NCBI RefSeq assembly: GCF_000208745.1
Contig: NC_030855.1
Coordinates: forward strand, 20,595,587 to 20,659,586
Direction of reading: 5' to 3'
Source: Theobroma cacao
Taxonomy: Eukaryota > Streptophyta > Magnoliopsida > Malvales > Malvaceae
DNA: 64,000 bases
The notes under the pieces were generated by a model, which was not told the DNA's origin, did not search any database, and worked only from the letters and a program-made list of their open reading frames with translations. The translations under genes and the position numbers were made by a program. Positions 12,543 through 23,846 of this stretch are shown here, in pieces. Position 1 is the first letter of the stretch; each line of letters begins with the position of its first letter.

Positions 12543-13361
12543 TCACATTTTACAGTTGATAAGACTATACACTACAAAAAGGCCCATGATGAGGGAATGG
12601 TCAATATGGGGCTCCACCACCATTGCTAAAACATCTTCTCCTAAACTAATTCCACATTTTGATTGCTTTCTCTTCACCTGTTCATGCAAACACATGGAAA
12701 TTTTGTGAGCAAAACTTCAAAACAAAGAGATCTCTTCTAACTATAATTAATAATAGTTGTATTAGTAATTTAGTACCAAATTTACCTCAGCAATAAGGCG
12801 GCCAAATTTGTCTACAATCTTGAATGTTGAAGACTTGCCTGCGCAGCTTTCAATCCGATAATAATGACATTGTTGATCTTTATCTAACCAAACAATAGCG
12901 TCACAGAGCGAGTCCCCTCCTAATATCCCGAAGCTTTTTCTAACTCGAAAAGCTGGCCTTTTATCTTCATCGTTAACTGTTCCATCGGATGATCTATACC
13001 CTTCCCAGAACCTAACCAGCTTAAATTTCTGCAACAAGAACAAGCGGCTTCCATATTATATATAGTTTGTATAGGAACCAAGTGCAACTTTTGAAATGAT
13101 GCTGACAAAATTTGCTTTCCTTACCTTTCTCCGTATGGTGAATAACACTTTGCCGGTTAAATCCATGAGGTAAACTTCATCGCTGCACTTGCAATTGTAG
13201 TTATCGACACGGTAAACAATCTGGCCGTTTGAATCAAATACAGTGCAGCCTTTGCTGCTCAGTATCAGAGATTTCATCCAAATAGTGAAAGTTTCTTGCT
13301 TGGACGTGAAAGGAACGGGGACAAGAGAAGCATGTGGGACTTGGGGATGGATTTTTGCCAT
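12543..13361 (-). CDS. LURP-one-related (LOR) protein, three exons
   Basis: Exons 13361-13125, 13028-12786 and 12677-12543 join in phase 0 at both junctions into 204 residues, the usual size of plant LURP-one-related proteins. The fold is expected to be a tubby C-terminal-like beta barrel around a helix. Visible family features are the start LVPVPFTSKQETFTIWMKSL, the strand VFDSNGQIVYRVDNY, the turn LMDLTGKVLFTIRRK, the middle part KSFGILGGDSLCDAIVW, and the C-terminal VEPHIDHSLIMGLFVVYSLI, where the family's buried helix sits. The best-known relative, LURP1, is needed for defence against oomycetes in Arabidopsis; biochemical activity is unknown. The start at 13361 is chosen because it begins just before the conserved part; an open frame continues to 13472 but looks like leader sequence. 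Confidence 0.87.
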
Positions 13362-13402
13362 CTGAAAGAATGTTTGGATTTTCTGTCTAAGACCTCGGGA
13401 GG

Positions 13403-13409
13403 TTTTATA
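13403..13409 (-). promoter_or_regulatory. Possible TATA box of LURP-one-related gene
   Basis: On the minus strand TATAAAA lies 42-48 bases before the ATG at 13361. It would give a very short leader, so it may be a chance match or imply a short 5' UTR. Confidence 0.3.
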
Positions 13410-13479
13410 CACATTTTTTAGTGCTATTTTGTGGGGTACTGAAGAAGCCAGAATATTAATTAGCAGACTCATGCGTGCT

Positions 13480-14110
13480 TGATAACCACTGGAGGGATTA
13501 CCTAGATAATTTAAAAAAGGGTATCTTTCTTATTATATGAATTTCTATTAATTAACATCCAATAAATCAACTGCATTAATTTCAGAGATTAAGTGATAAG
13601 CTGATATGGAGTATTATGTATGATTTGGGTTTTATTTCTTGACTTGTTCTTTAAGCATTAAGAGATAAAGGTTTTAAAAATGTGATCGTTAGTAGTATAA
13701 TATTGCAGAATGTTTATATGTCTATCATCAATCTGTAATTTATTCTTTGAACCTTATCGTTTCAGTGACTCCGTACGTCGGATGGGCTTTACTGGGAAAA
13801 CATGCAGCTTAAGTCAGACCACCACCTTAAGCTAGCTAGATCATCAAATCAAACCAAGGTGTGCGTAACACCTCACTCAGCATTTACAACACAATGTGTC
13901 GTACTAATGCGGCTTTCGCAATCAGTTTATCTGATAGTGCAAAACAGTAGGATCTTTGTCTGAATTCCTGTGTGCTTTTCATTTTGATAATGATAAAAAC
14001 TCATGCTCATGCTTTAATCGTGGTTTTTCGCTATCAGAAATGACGCATCATCGTCTACAGTACTTTATTAATTAAGCCTACAATTGGTTCAGAAAGCTTG
14101 AACCGTAACT

Positions 14111-14160
<50 letters not shown>

Positions 14161-14813
14161 CGGTTATTATGATTGGAAATGCGATAAGGAATTGCTCATC
14201 GCCCGTTGTTAAGCATGAGGTCAGAATTTAAAGATAATAAACATATATTTATTACAACATTATACCTCATGAGTCGTTTACCAATCATAGACCTCAAGTT
14301 TTGATGGAGTTCTCTCTCAAATTAATATTCATGAATAAACTTCCGTATGGTACTTTTAATTTCCCGAGCATGAGGTTTGAATAAAATCCAGAGGCCGGCC
14401 TCGAGTGAAGTCTAATAATGGTGGCAACTAGCAAACAGGTTCTGGATGGAATAAGGTCTCATCCCAGTTTCCCAATCCAAGCCAGTCCTTTTCGTAATTA
14501 GGATATACATGGGCCTCCCCCGAAAGGGGAAGTTAGTTAGCTGACCAGACAAATTAAATATAATTTTGGCCAGTTGGCTCTTCCAATCTCAAGCTTGCAT
14601 TGCATGGTTGGAAAAACATGAGGAACTGAAGTTCTCTGACACAGGAAATTTCCAAGGCATTTCTAGGAAGGTTATCTGATCATCTCCAACTCTTGATATG
14701 TATCTCAAATGCTTAACTCACGTTTCATATAATAAAAAAGTATAGATATGAATCCACCACAAGCGATCATTTTCTAGTATTTTTAACTAGGTGGTCCAAT
14801 AATATCTGATATA
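13480..14813. other. Intergenic with AT/TG microsatellite
   Basis: No gene is seen. It contains a compound microsatellite (14116-14160) and a small perfect hairpin, CCCCCGAAAGGGG (about 14517-14529). Confidence 0.5.
14116..14160. repeat. Compound microsatellite (AT)n(TG)n
   Basis: About eighteen AT units are followed by four to five TG units, uninterrupted. The length is expected to vary between individuals. Confidence 0.9.
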
Positions 14814-14822
14814 TAATTAATT
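14814..14822. repeat. Target-site duplication, left copy
   Basis: TAATTAATT directly abuts the left end of the foldback element and is repeated identically at 16856-16864 on the right. Confidence 0.75.
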
Positions 14823-16855
14823 GGTCAAAACACTAAACAAATCTCTATATTTGTATATTTTGTTCAATTTAATTCATATACTCAAAATGAAAATAATTTA
14901 ATCTTTTAATTTTAAAAATTATTTCAATTTAATCTCTCTCCCTAACAGTATCTAATTTTTTTGTTAAAAAGATAACGTCAGCACTAACATCAATGACGAT
15001 ATGACATATTTTTGATGACGTGGAACCCATATAATGACATAGCATGTCACGTGGCATCGATATGATGACATGATAGTACCATGTAGCACTAATATGATGA
15101 CGTGGTAATGTTGACATGCACTAATATGATAACGTGGAAATATTGGAGTGTCAGTGTCAAGTAGCAAATCTCAAAAAAAAATTTTAAAAAAATTTGTGTT
15201 ACGTCATATGGACTAAATTAAATAAAAATATATAATACAGGAACTAAATTTAACAAATTTGAGAAATTGAGGGACTAAATTAAAAAACATATTTGAAAAA
15301 TACATATATTTAAGTAGATGATAGATATATTTATTAATAAGTCAAATATTTAAGTGTAAAAAAATTTATGAAGTAAAAAAATATATAAATATTTTCTTAC
15401 TTGATTATTTGATTGTAGAATATGTACATTAATTTATCTTCTTTGTAAAAGTTAAGTTTAAATTCTCTTTCTATAAAAAAAAATTTATACCTAAAGTCAA
15501 ATTTAGATGAATAACTTACATTATGTTGGAATAAAATAATATAAAAGACTAAATAATTTTTCTTTATTATAATAGTAAAAAAATTTAAATTTTGTTTGAT
15601 TTAATTTTTAATTTGAGCCAAATTCAAATTAACAAAATAGGTTAATTTAGTTTTCTTTAAAAAAATGAAGAAAGGAGATATAGAGTTAGCAATGATTATA
15701 AAAATAATTCTTTATTCTGACTTGCTTAATTTAAGCATGACAAACCTTTTATTACAACTATAGAATCTGAGTTGCTCCACCTTTCAATGTTTTATTTATT
15801 TTTTATGTTTTTATTTTGTTTAATATTTCAGATTATTTTTTTTAGGTTGAAATTTTCTGGATTAAAGACTGCATTTATGGTTGATAGAGTTAAATATAAT
15901 TGTAAATATTTGTACCATTTTATTTTGTATTTACAAATTTTTTATAGATCCAAATTAATAATCTAAATTTAAATTTAGTAGAATTGATTGTGATATTTGA
16001 ATTTAAATAAAATCGTTTTATAAGAAACTTTGAATAAATTTAAATAAAAGGCAAATTGGGTAGAGATTGAATAATTCCAAAACAATGGGTATTTGTAAAT
16101 TGTGAAAATTGTAACTAAATCAATCTATTTTGCTGATTTCAGTTTAACTCGAGTTAAAAATTAAATCAAATAAATTTTAAATTTTTATACTATTATAAAT
16201 AGAAGAAAAAAGAATTTATTTAGTCATTTTTTATTATCTTATTTCAACATAATGCAAATTATTCATCAAAATTTGACTTTAAGTATGAAATTTTTTTTAA
16301 ATTTTTTATAGAAAGAGAATTCAAACTTAATTTTTGTAAAAAAAGATAAATTAATATACATATTTTAGAATCAAACAATCAAGTAAGAAAATATTTATTT
16401 ATATTTTTTAACATCATAAATCTTTTAAACTTAAATATTTGATTTATTAATAAATATATTTATCATCTACTTAATTATTTGTATTTTTAATTTTTTTTTC
16501 AATTTAGTTTATCAACATCTTAATTTAGTCCCTATGATGTGGCACAAAAAAAATTTTTGAAAATTTTTTGATTTGCCACGTGACACTGACACCTCAGTAT
16601 GTTAGTGCAACACCAGCACATCGATGTCATGTGGCACGTTACGTCATCATGTGGGTGCCACATCATCAAAATATGCCATATCATCATTAATGTCAGTGTC
16701 GATGTCATCCTTTTTAGCGACAATTAATGCCGTTAAGGAAAGAGACTAAATTGAAATAATTTTCAAAATTAAAGAATTAAATTGCTTCAATTTCGAGTAT
16801 AGAGATTAAATTGAATAAAATGTATAGGTACAGGGACTTGTTGGGTGTTTTGACC
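14823..16855. mobile_element. Foldback Mutator-like element, non-autonomous
   Basis: The two ends are inverted copies: GGTCAAAACAC at 14823 and its complement GTGTTTTGACC ending at 16855. The direct repeat TAATTAATT flanks both sides (14814-14822 and 16856-16864); 9 bp is the target-duplication length of Mutator-like elements. The inverted arms are long, roughly 14823-15655 and 16100-16855, diverged but alignable over their length, leaving a unique core of about 450 bases. The core has only one short open frame (15772-15966) and no transposase, so the element must have moved with enzyme supplied from elsewhere. Confidence 0.8.
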
Positions 16856-16864
16856 TAATTAATT
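16856..16864. repeat. Target-site duplication, right copy
   Basis: TAATTAATT directly follows the right end of the foldback element; it matches the left copy exactly and in the same orientation. Confidence 0.75.
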
Positions 16865-17147
16865 TTCCATAATCTTTAATGATCAAGGTCTTTTAATTTT
16901 TCCACTAAAAAATGGAAAGAAAAACGTTTTCCATTCCATGTAAACTCCTCCATTACTCTCACTTATTAGTTATTTGTTAATTTTATCCATAAATTTATAT
17001 TTTTAACTAAATAATTATTTAAGGAAAAAAATATGACTTTGTTGTTGTAAGTAAGGTACAATTCTTATCAAGAAATTTAATATTACAAAATTCAAGTTAA
17101 TATTTGTGGATTTACGTTTCATCATATACTAATCTTTTTCTTTAAGA

Positions 17148-17152
17148 TAAAA
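17148..17152. repeat. 5-bp target duplication TAAAA, left
   Basis: TAAAA immediately precedes the 5' LTR and is repeated right after the 3' LTR (25589-25593). Five base pairs is the usual target duplication for copia elements. Confidence 0.8.
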
Positions 17153-17616
17153 TGTTAGAATTTTCTATTATGTGGGCTTTTATTAATTGGTAATTTTGGT
17201 TTTATAAAACAGATGAATAGTTTAGCCTTATTGTGAGATAAAGCATAAGAGCCCAATTAATAGTAAAGTCATTGGTTAATGATGGGCTTTGCACATCTAA
17301 TTAGGTTAGTGTGGTTTGGCAGTTGTGTAGGCCTTGGTTCAATACGTCTTAAATGGAGAGGTTTGTATTAGGGTTTTGTTTATTATATATATATATGGCT
17401 AGGTCCCTTCTCCCCTTCTAACCTAACGGTATCTACCCATTGAGAGCTACCACAAACAATAGAGAAGCGCAAAGAGGAAGATTTAGCCTTGATTAGGAAT
17501 TTTTTATTTTTTCGCTGCGAACAATGGCTAGCTCTATGAATTAAAAAGTACTCAATAAATAGTTGATGCTTTTGGTATTCTAATATTCACACATGGATCT
17601 AAGGATTCAACTTACA
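17153..17616 (+). repeat. 5' LTR of copia element
   Basis: 464 bases, beginning TGTTAGAATTTTC and ending ATTCAACTTACA. It is alignable over its whole length with 25113-25588. A TATA-like run (TATATATATATATGG, near 17382-17397) sits where an LTR promoter would be. It differs from the 3' LTR at many sites, mostly transitions, which indicates an old insertion. Confidence 0.9.
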
Positions 17617-17618
17617 TG

Positions 17619-17630
17619 TGATATCAGAGC
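17619..17630 (+). other. Primer-binding site for initiator tRNA-Met
   Basis: TGATATCAGAGC starts two bases after the LTR end. It differs at one position from the sequence complementary to the plant initiator tRNA-Met 3' end, the primer used by most copia elements. Confidence 0.75.
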
Positions 17631-18639
17631 AACTTATGTGAAATTAAAACCTAACAAAATTTAAGAATTTAATGTATTTATTTTGTAAAATTGTATGTTG
17701 GGGCATACATAGTTTTTGTGTTGGAAATTTATTTTTCGATTATTGTTTATGGACACAAGGTTGGGGCTTTTATTCCTTATGATGCATAGATTAATTTTGT
17801 ATAAATTTTTTTAACTCATACTGTAGATATAGGAATTAGATAGTAAGTTTTGGATTTGAATATAAAATCCAATATCTAGTTCTTAATTAATCATTTATAT
17901 TTTATGTGTTTTAATTCAAATTGGACTTTTAAAAATCAACTTACATATGTTATAAAGTTAATTTCTAAGTTTAATTACATAAAATATTAGTGTATTACAA
18001 CCAATTTTAAAGAAAACTTAAAACTGGTTAAGAATGGGTTTTCAAAATTAATTATCTTGATTAATTGATCTTGGGTTTGTTGTTTTTGATTAGTTTTAAT
18101 GCATGGGCATAATAAAACAAAGTCTTAGTTGAAATTTAAAAAGATCAATTTCATCAAAATACTTAAAAAGTCAAGAATTAAAGAGAAATTAGCATAAAGA
18201 CCCAAATGGGTCAAATTTGATCTAATTGGGTTAGATTTGACCCAATTCGAAGTTGAAGAAATAAAAAAATTCTATTGGGTAGCGAAGCCCACTCTCAAGT
18301 GTGGAGTGTGAGGCACGTGGGGCCCATTAGGTCCATGATTTTCGAAGTATTTTTTGACGGTACATCTCCACTTGTCCAACTCTACATGTTGTACTATTTT
18401 TTTGAATTTTGAATACACGTTTAATATTTATTTAATTTTATGTGCATTTAATTAATTATTCTGAATATTTTGGATGAGATATTTTTAGAATGCATGTGAT
18501 AGAAAATAAATATGCATATGTTTGAGTTGAATGGCTAGATGTACTCTCCTTATATTAGTCTCTAAATTTGTATACTCTCATATTGAAATTATATACATAA
18601 TTTAGAGAATATATTTTATTTATTTAAAAAAATTTTAAA

Positions 18640-19400
18640 AAAAAGGGTTCAAGACCATAAGTTTTATTGCAACGAATACTATTTGGGACCAAATAAGATA
18701 CATCCAGGCTTAGTATCTCAGCATGAATGGTTCATTGGATATATTGGGTTAAGTATGCAAATTAAAGAATTTAGGCAAATAATTAATTCCCGGTTTAAGA
18801 AATTTTTTTTTTACCTTGTGTGGTAACAAGTATTTTGTTACCTTTATTGATGATTTCTCTTATTATGGTTACCTTTACTTAATAGATAAAAAATCTAATG
18901 CTTATGAAAAATTCAAAATTTTCAAAACTAAGGTAGAGAAATAATTAGGGAAAGTTATCAAAATTGTTAGGTCTGACTGACGAGGTGAGTATCATGGTAA
19001 ACGTGGTACAATTGGACAACACATGAGACCGTTTGCCAAACATTTACAAGAGTGTGGAATTATTGCCCAATATACCATGTCTGGTAGTCTTGAACAAAAT
19101 GGTGTGGCCAAAAGGCAAAATCGCATCTTAAAGGAACTGATGAGGAGTATGATAATTAAGACTAAACTTCTCGATTTCCTTTAGGGTAAAGCCATTAAAA
19201 CTACTTTGTACGTTTTTAATAGAGTGCCTAGTAAGTCTATTCATACAACACCTTTTGAGTTGTGGACCAATAGGAAACCCAGTTTGAACCATTTTCGAGT
19301 TTGGGGATGTCCTACAGAAGTTAGAATTTATAATCCTTCTAAAAGAAAGATTGAACCCAGAACTACTCGTTGCTACTTCATAGGTTACCCAGACCATTCT
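18640..19400 (+). pseudogene. Copia integrase region, broken
   Basis: Fragments in several frames encode the end of the GAG-pre-integrase part and the integrase core: FIDDFSLYGYLYL-like sequence near 18840-18890, a RSD...RGEYHGK block near 18965-18995, FAKHLQECGIIAQYTM near 19034-19081 and NGVAKRQNRILKELMRSM near 19098-19150. Stops fall at 18942, 18976 and 19192. The position that should hold the third catalytic acidic residue is lysine (VAK), so the enzyme could not work even if the frame were open. Confidence 0.8.
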
Positions 19401-19818
19401 AAAGAATATAAGTTCTTTTGCTCTACATGTGGAACTAAAGTTATAGAATCACAAGTGGCAAAATTTCTAGAGTTGGATGTTGCTGATAAGGTTATGATTG
19501 AAGTTGTTGATGGTAGTGAGCCTATCAGACATGTAATCATTCTTTTACTAATTTTACAAGATAGTATAGTACTTGTGGTTGTTGAGAAAGGATTTTGGGC
19601 AACATGTTGTAAATCTTCCTCCTCAAGATCCTGTTTTTACTCCTATTGATATTCATCCTATTCAGGAAAATGAGGTTGAAGTGCCCTTAAAGAGATCTTT
19701 TAGGCAAAGAAAGTCTATTATTCTTAATAATTGTATGATTTTTCTTAGAGAGAGTGATTATGATATTAATCATGTGGTGGACCCTTGGACTTTTAGTGAT
19801 GCCATTAATAGTCCCTAG
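19206..19818 (+). pseudogene. Copia integrase C-terminal and linker, broken
   Basis: An open stretch from 19206 carries the typical copia sequence after the integrase core (FNRVPSKSIHTTPFELW, then FRVWGCPTEVRIYNP). A frameshift near 19560-19600 moves the reading into the next frame, which ends at a stop at 19816-19818. Confidence 0.75.
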
Positions 19819-20535
19819 TGTGCTATGTGGATGGACGCAATGAAAAATGAGATGAGTTCTATGGCTCAAAATGGTGTTTGGAAGCTAGTTGAACTTCCAA
19901 AGGGATGTAGGCCAATTGGTTGCAAATGAGTGTATAAAACCAAGAAAGATTCTAAAGGAAAATTTGAGAGGTTTAAAGCTAAGTTGGTGGCAAAAGGATT
20001 TACTCAAAAAAAGGGAGTAGATTATAAGGAAACTTTTTCACTAGTGTCTTTCAAGGATTCTTTTAGAATCATCATGGCCTCAGTAGCACATTTTGATTTA
20101 GAGCTTCATCAAATGAATGTGAAGACAGCCTTCTTGAATGGTAACCTTGAATAGGAGGTTTATATGGTTTAACCTAAAATATTTTAGGAATTAGGGAGTG
20201 AAAATTTGGTATGTAGACTTAAGAAGTCCATTTATGGTCTGAAGCAAGCTTCTAGACAATGGTATTTAACGTTTAATGAGATAGTTACTTCCATGGGTTT
20301 TAAGGAAAATAAAATTGATCAATGCATATACCTTAAGATTAATGGGAGTAAGTTCATTTTTCTTATGTTGTATGTGGATGATATCTTATTAGCTACTAAT
20401 GATGTTGGATTGCTGCATGAAACTAAGCAGTCATTATCCAAGACTTTCAACATGAAAGATCTTAGTGATGCCTCATTTGTACTTGGGATTGAGATATGCA
20501 AAGATAGGTTTCAAAATTTATTGGGGCTTCCTTAA
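19819..20535 (+). pseudogene. Copia reverse transcriptase, broken
   Basis: The reverse transcriptase reads YKTKKDSKGKFERFKAKLVA, KGFTQKKGVDYKETFS, the YGLKQASRQWY block (20230-20262) and the catalytic YVDDILLATNDV (20371-20406). The catalytic YVDD is intact. In-frame stops occur at 19927, 20152, 20170 and 20533, with a one-base deletion just after the last. Confidence 0.88.
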
Positions 20536-21362
20536 GGGCATACATTGATCGTGTGCTAAGTAGATTCAACATGCAAAATTGTAAAGTTAGGGATGCACCT
20601 ATTGTGAAAGATGATAAGTTTAAGCTTAGTTAATGTCCAAAAAATGATTTGGAGAGAGAATCTATGAAAAACATACCCTATTCTAGTGCAGTTGGAAGCC
20701 TTATGTACGCATAAGTTTGCACTAGACCAGACATAGCTTTTGCAGTGGGGATTTTTGGCAGACATCTTGCTAATCCTAGTCTGGATCATTAGGTTGTTGC
20801 TAAGAAAGTGATAAGATATTTACAAAAGATGAAGGATTATATGCTGGTATACAAAAAGGTGTACAACCTTGAGATTATTAGCTATGCAGATTCTAACTTC
20901 ACTGGTTGTCAAGACGACATGAAGTCCACCTCAGGGTATATTTTTATGTTAGCTAAAGGAGTTGTTTCTTGGAAATGTATTAAGCAAACGCTCTTAGCTT
21001 CCTCTATTATGCAAGCTAAGTTTGTTGCTTGTTATGGGCCTGCCATGCATGCTATTTGGCTTAAAAATCTTATTTCTGGATTTTGTATTGTTGATTCCAT
21101 CTTTAGATCTCTTAAAATTTATTGTGATAATAGGTCTGCTATGTTGTTCACTAAGAACAACAAAAACACTAGTGGGTCCAAACATTTGGAGATAAAATAT
21201 ATGAAGGTTAGTGATTTTGTTAAAAATGGTGACATTGTTGTTGAGCACATTGACACTGATAACATGTTGGCTGATCCTTTCACTAAGGGATTAAAACCTA
21301 CAGTTTTTAATAGACATGTTGAAAGCATGGGTATTTTAGGATCTTTTGATGTACTTGGTTGA
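20536..21362 (+). pseudogene. Copia RNase H, broken
   Basis: The connection and RNase H domains include VCTRPDIAFAVG (20715-20750), YADSNFTGCQDD (20884-20919), KSTSGYIFMLAKGVVSWKC and the terminal EHIDTDNMLADPFTKGL (21244-21294). Stops lie at 20631, 20712 and 20790. From about 20808 to the end the frame is open (184 residues). A conserved acidic position after the SIM block (SIMQAKF) reads lysine. Confidence 0.85.
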
Positions 21363-22729
21363 TGGGAGTATGTTATTTATATAACTATCACATCATGGTT
21401 TACATTTAGTTGTGACGAGACCTTTTTTACTTGTTTTAAACATTCATGAGATGTTAATTTTATATTTGTTGATGATCATCATTAATTGATAATCCATGCT
21501 ATTATTTGGTAATATTTGTACATGTACATCTAATTGCTATTTTGCATATATGCTTTATGAAATCTTGAGATTGGTGTCTATCTCAAGAGTAACTATATTA
21601 ATATGTCTCATGAATGATACTAGCAAGAAACCTCGAGGATAAGTGGTGTAACACCTCATACCTTCGTATAGCAGTCAATGTAACCGTCTCGGTAAGATGA
21701 AGGAATAATTGATGCAAATTTAAGTGTCGAAAAGCGGTTACGGACGAAAAGAATATTTTAAAATAAAATATTATTTTATAAATAAAATAATATTAAATAT
21801 TAATATTTTATTAATTACGAAGATTAATCTGGAAGAAGGGTATACGACTAATTTAAGTGAGGGAGAAGAAGTAAGGATGGATTGTGAAGAAAAACGACAG
21901 TAATTATACCGCATGATTTTATTAAGCAAGCTAACACGGGTAGTAAATATTTAAATATTATGGTGACACCGCGTTGAAATGCGACTTCGATATTTTAGTT
22001 GTACACGTGTAAGAGAAGAAAGATAGAAAGAAATTAAAATTTTTACATGTGTCAGAAGGATAGAATTTTAAAATACGAACATTGGTGGGTTGTGTATCAA
22101 ATAAAATGAAGTTGAGAATTTATATATAAATTTTATTATTTTGAAGAAATAAAATAAATAAATAAATAATAAAACAAATGATAAAATAACAAAGAAATAA
22201 AAAGGAATTGGGAGTGAAATGAGAGAGATGATGAAGAAAAGATGTTGGAAAGGCCGACCAAATAAGCAAAAGGGAAGTCAAACAAAAATTTTTTTTTTTA
22301 TGTGAAGTGGGCAGCAAAATAATGGAAGGCACAATAGAGGTAGGGGAAAGCCACATGGAACAAAGAAAAGAAAGAAGAAAAAAGACAAAAAAAAGAGAAG
22401 AATGTAGGGGGGCCAGCCACAAATGAAAGAAAGAATGAGAAGAGAAATGAATTAAAATAAATAAAGGAGGGGACATGATAAGAGGCTTGTCATGTCCGGT
22501 TTCCTTCCCCACCATTTCATCCATTAAATGGCCTTTTAGTAGCATTATTTGTCCTCCATTCAGCCAGGTAAGGAAAGAAAGAAAAAGAAAAGAAAAAGCC
22601 GAGTGGTGAGGAAAAGAAAGGAAAGAAAAAAAATGAGAATGAGTTGAGTTTGAGGGGGCTGATTTCTGCCATTTTAAAGAGGAGAAGAGAGTTGGTTTTG
22701 CTACCATTTTAAGGGAGAGAAAGAGCCGA

Positions 22730-22933
22730 TTTTGAGGAGAAAGGAGCAACTTTGGTTGTCGATTTTGAGGAAAAAATGAGCAGCTTTGGTTGTCGATTTT
22801 GAGGGAGAAAAGAGGAGCTTTGTGTTACCGATTTTGAGGGAGAAAAGAGCAGCTTTCGCTATCAATTTTGAAGGAGAAAAGAGCAGCTTTGTGTTGCCAA
22901 TTTTGAGAGAGAAAAGAAAGAAACTTGTTGTTG
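22730..22933. repeat. 34-35-bp tandem array inside the solo LTR
   Basis: Five to six head-to-tail copies of GATTTTGAGGGAGAAAAGAG followed by CAGCTTTGTGTTGCC start near 22730, 22761, 22795, 22830, 22864 and 22899. Earlier diverged copies may extend back to about 22670. The strand is strongly purine-rich. Confidence 0.85.
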
Positions 22934-23659
22934 GTTTGAGAGAAAGAAAGGAAGGAAATGGCTATTGATTTTGAGAGGAAGACATGAAAGAATTGCTGCC
23001 GGCATAAAAGAGAAGAAAAGATAAAGAAAGAAAGGTCGAAGAAAATAACGAGCGACCAGTAAGAAAGAATAGCAAGATACACGCACGAACCAATAGCAAA
23101 GTAACGTCTCACTATTGTGAGGTGAGTGGGTGCTAAATTTCAAAAACTATATCCCAATAAATATATTATATATGTTACATTTGATAGTTGACGAAATTGT
23201 GAAAAGCATGAGTTGGTAGAAAGTCTTAGGTTGTTTTTGATTGCAATCAAGGATTTTAAATTCGTTTTTTTTTCTATATTATATATAAGTATATATCTAC
23301 ATGCTTTTAATTACTAGGAAACAAACCTTTGACTGGCTTTTCACTTCAAAATCATACCTTGCAAGCTTGTGTGATGTTTGGGCCAATGGTCATTAATTGA
23401 TTCATGGGATTTGATTAAAAATTTATTAATTTCACTTAGCATGATGATTTGATGGATATGCCATGCTTTGAAATAAATTATGCATAACATTCAATTTATG
23501 ATTATATTGCTTTTGATCTGTCATGTTTTGCAAATGCATTAAATTGCAATGATTTTCATTTTAACGTGATTGAGATACTTTGGGGTAAGACCTGTTACCA
23601 CACCAGGTAAAGTGTGGTATCTGTGCACAAAGTAGTAATTGTTGAGTATCAATATTTGA

Positions 23660-23846
23660 TTGTAAAAGGGGAACCTAAAGCCTCGATTCATATTAGGTGG
23701 CGTGGGCAGTTCCCACGAGTAGGTAAAAGGGGACCGGAAGCCCCGATTCATATTGTGTGGCGTGAACAGTTCCCACGAGTAGGTAAAGGGAGACCTGAAG
23801 CCCCGATTTATATATGGTGGTGTGGGCAGTTCCCACGAGTAGGTGA
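23660..23846. repeat. 60-bp tandem array inside the solo LTR
   Basis: There are three copies of a 60-base unit with the shared core AGTTCCCACGAGTAGGT; the CCCACGAG word starts at exactly 23712, 23772 and 23832. Each unit also carries GAAGCCCCGATT or a close variant. The constant period with substitutions but no length change suggests slippage or unequal exchange before the copies diverged. Confidence 0.9.

Noticed and set aside
22120..22749. 209-residue open frame on the minus strand
   Set aside because: It reads the pyrimidine-rich complement of a purine-rich LTR strand; the product is Leu/Phe/Ser-rich low-complexity sequence with no domain.
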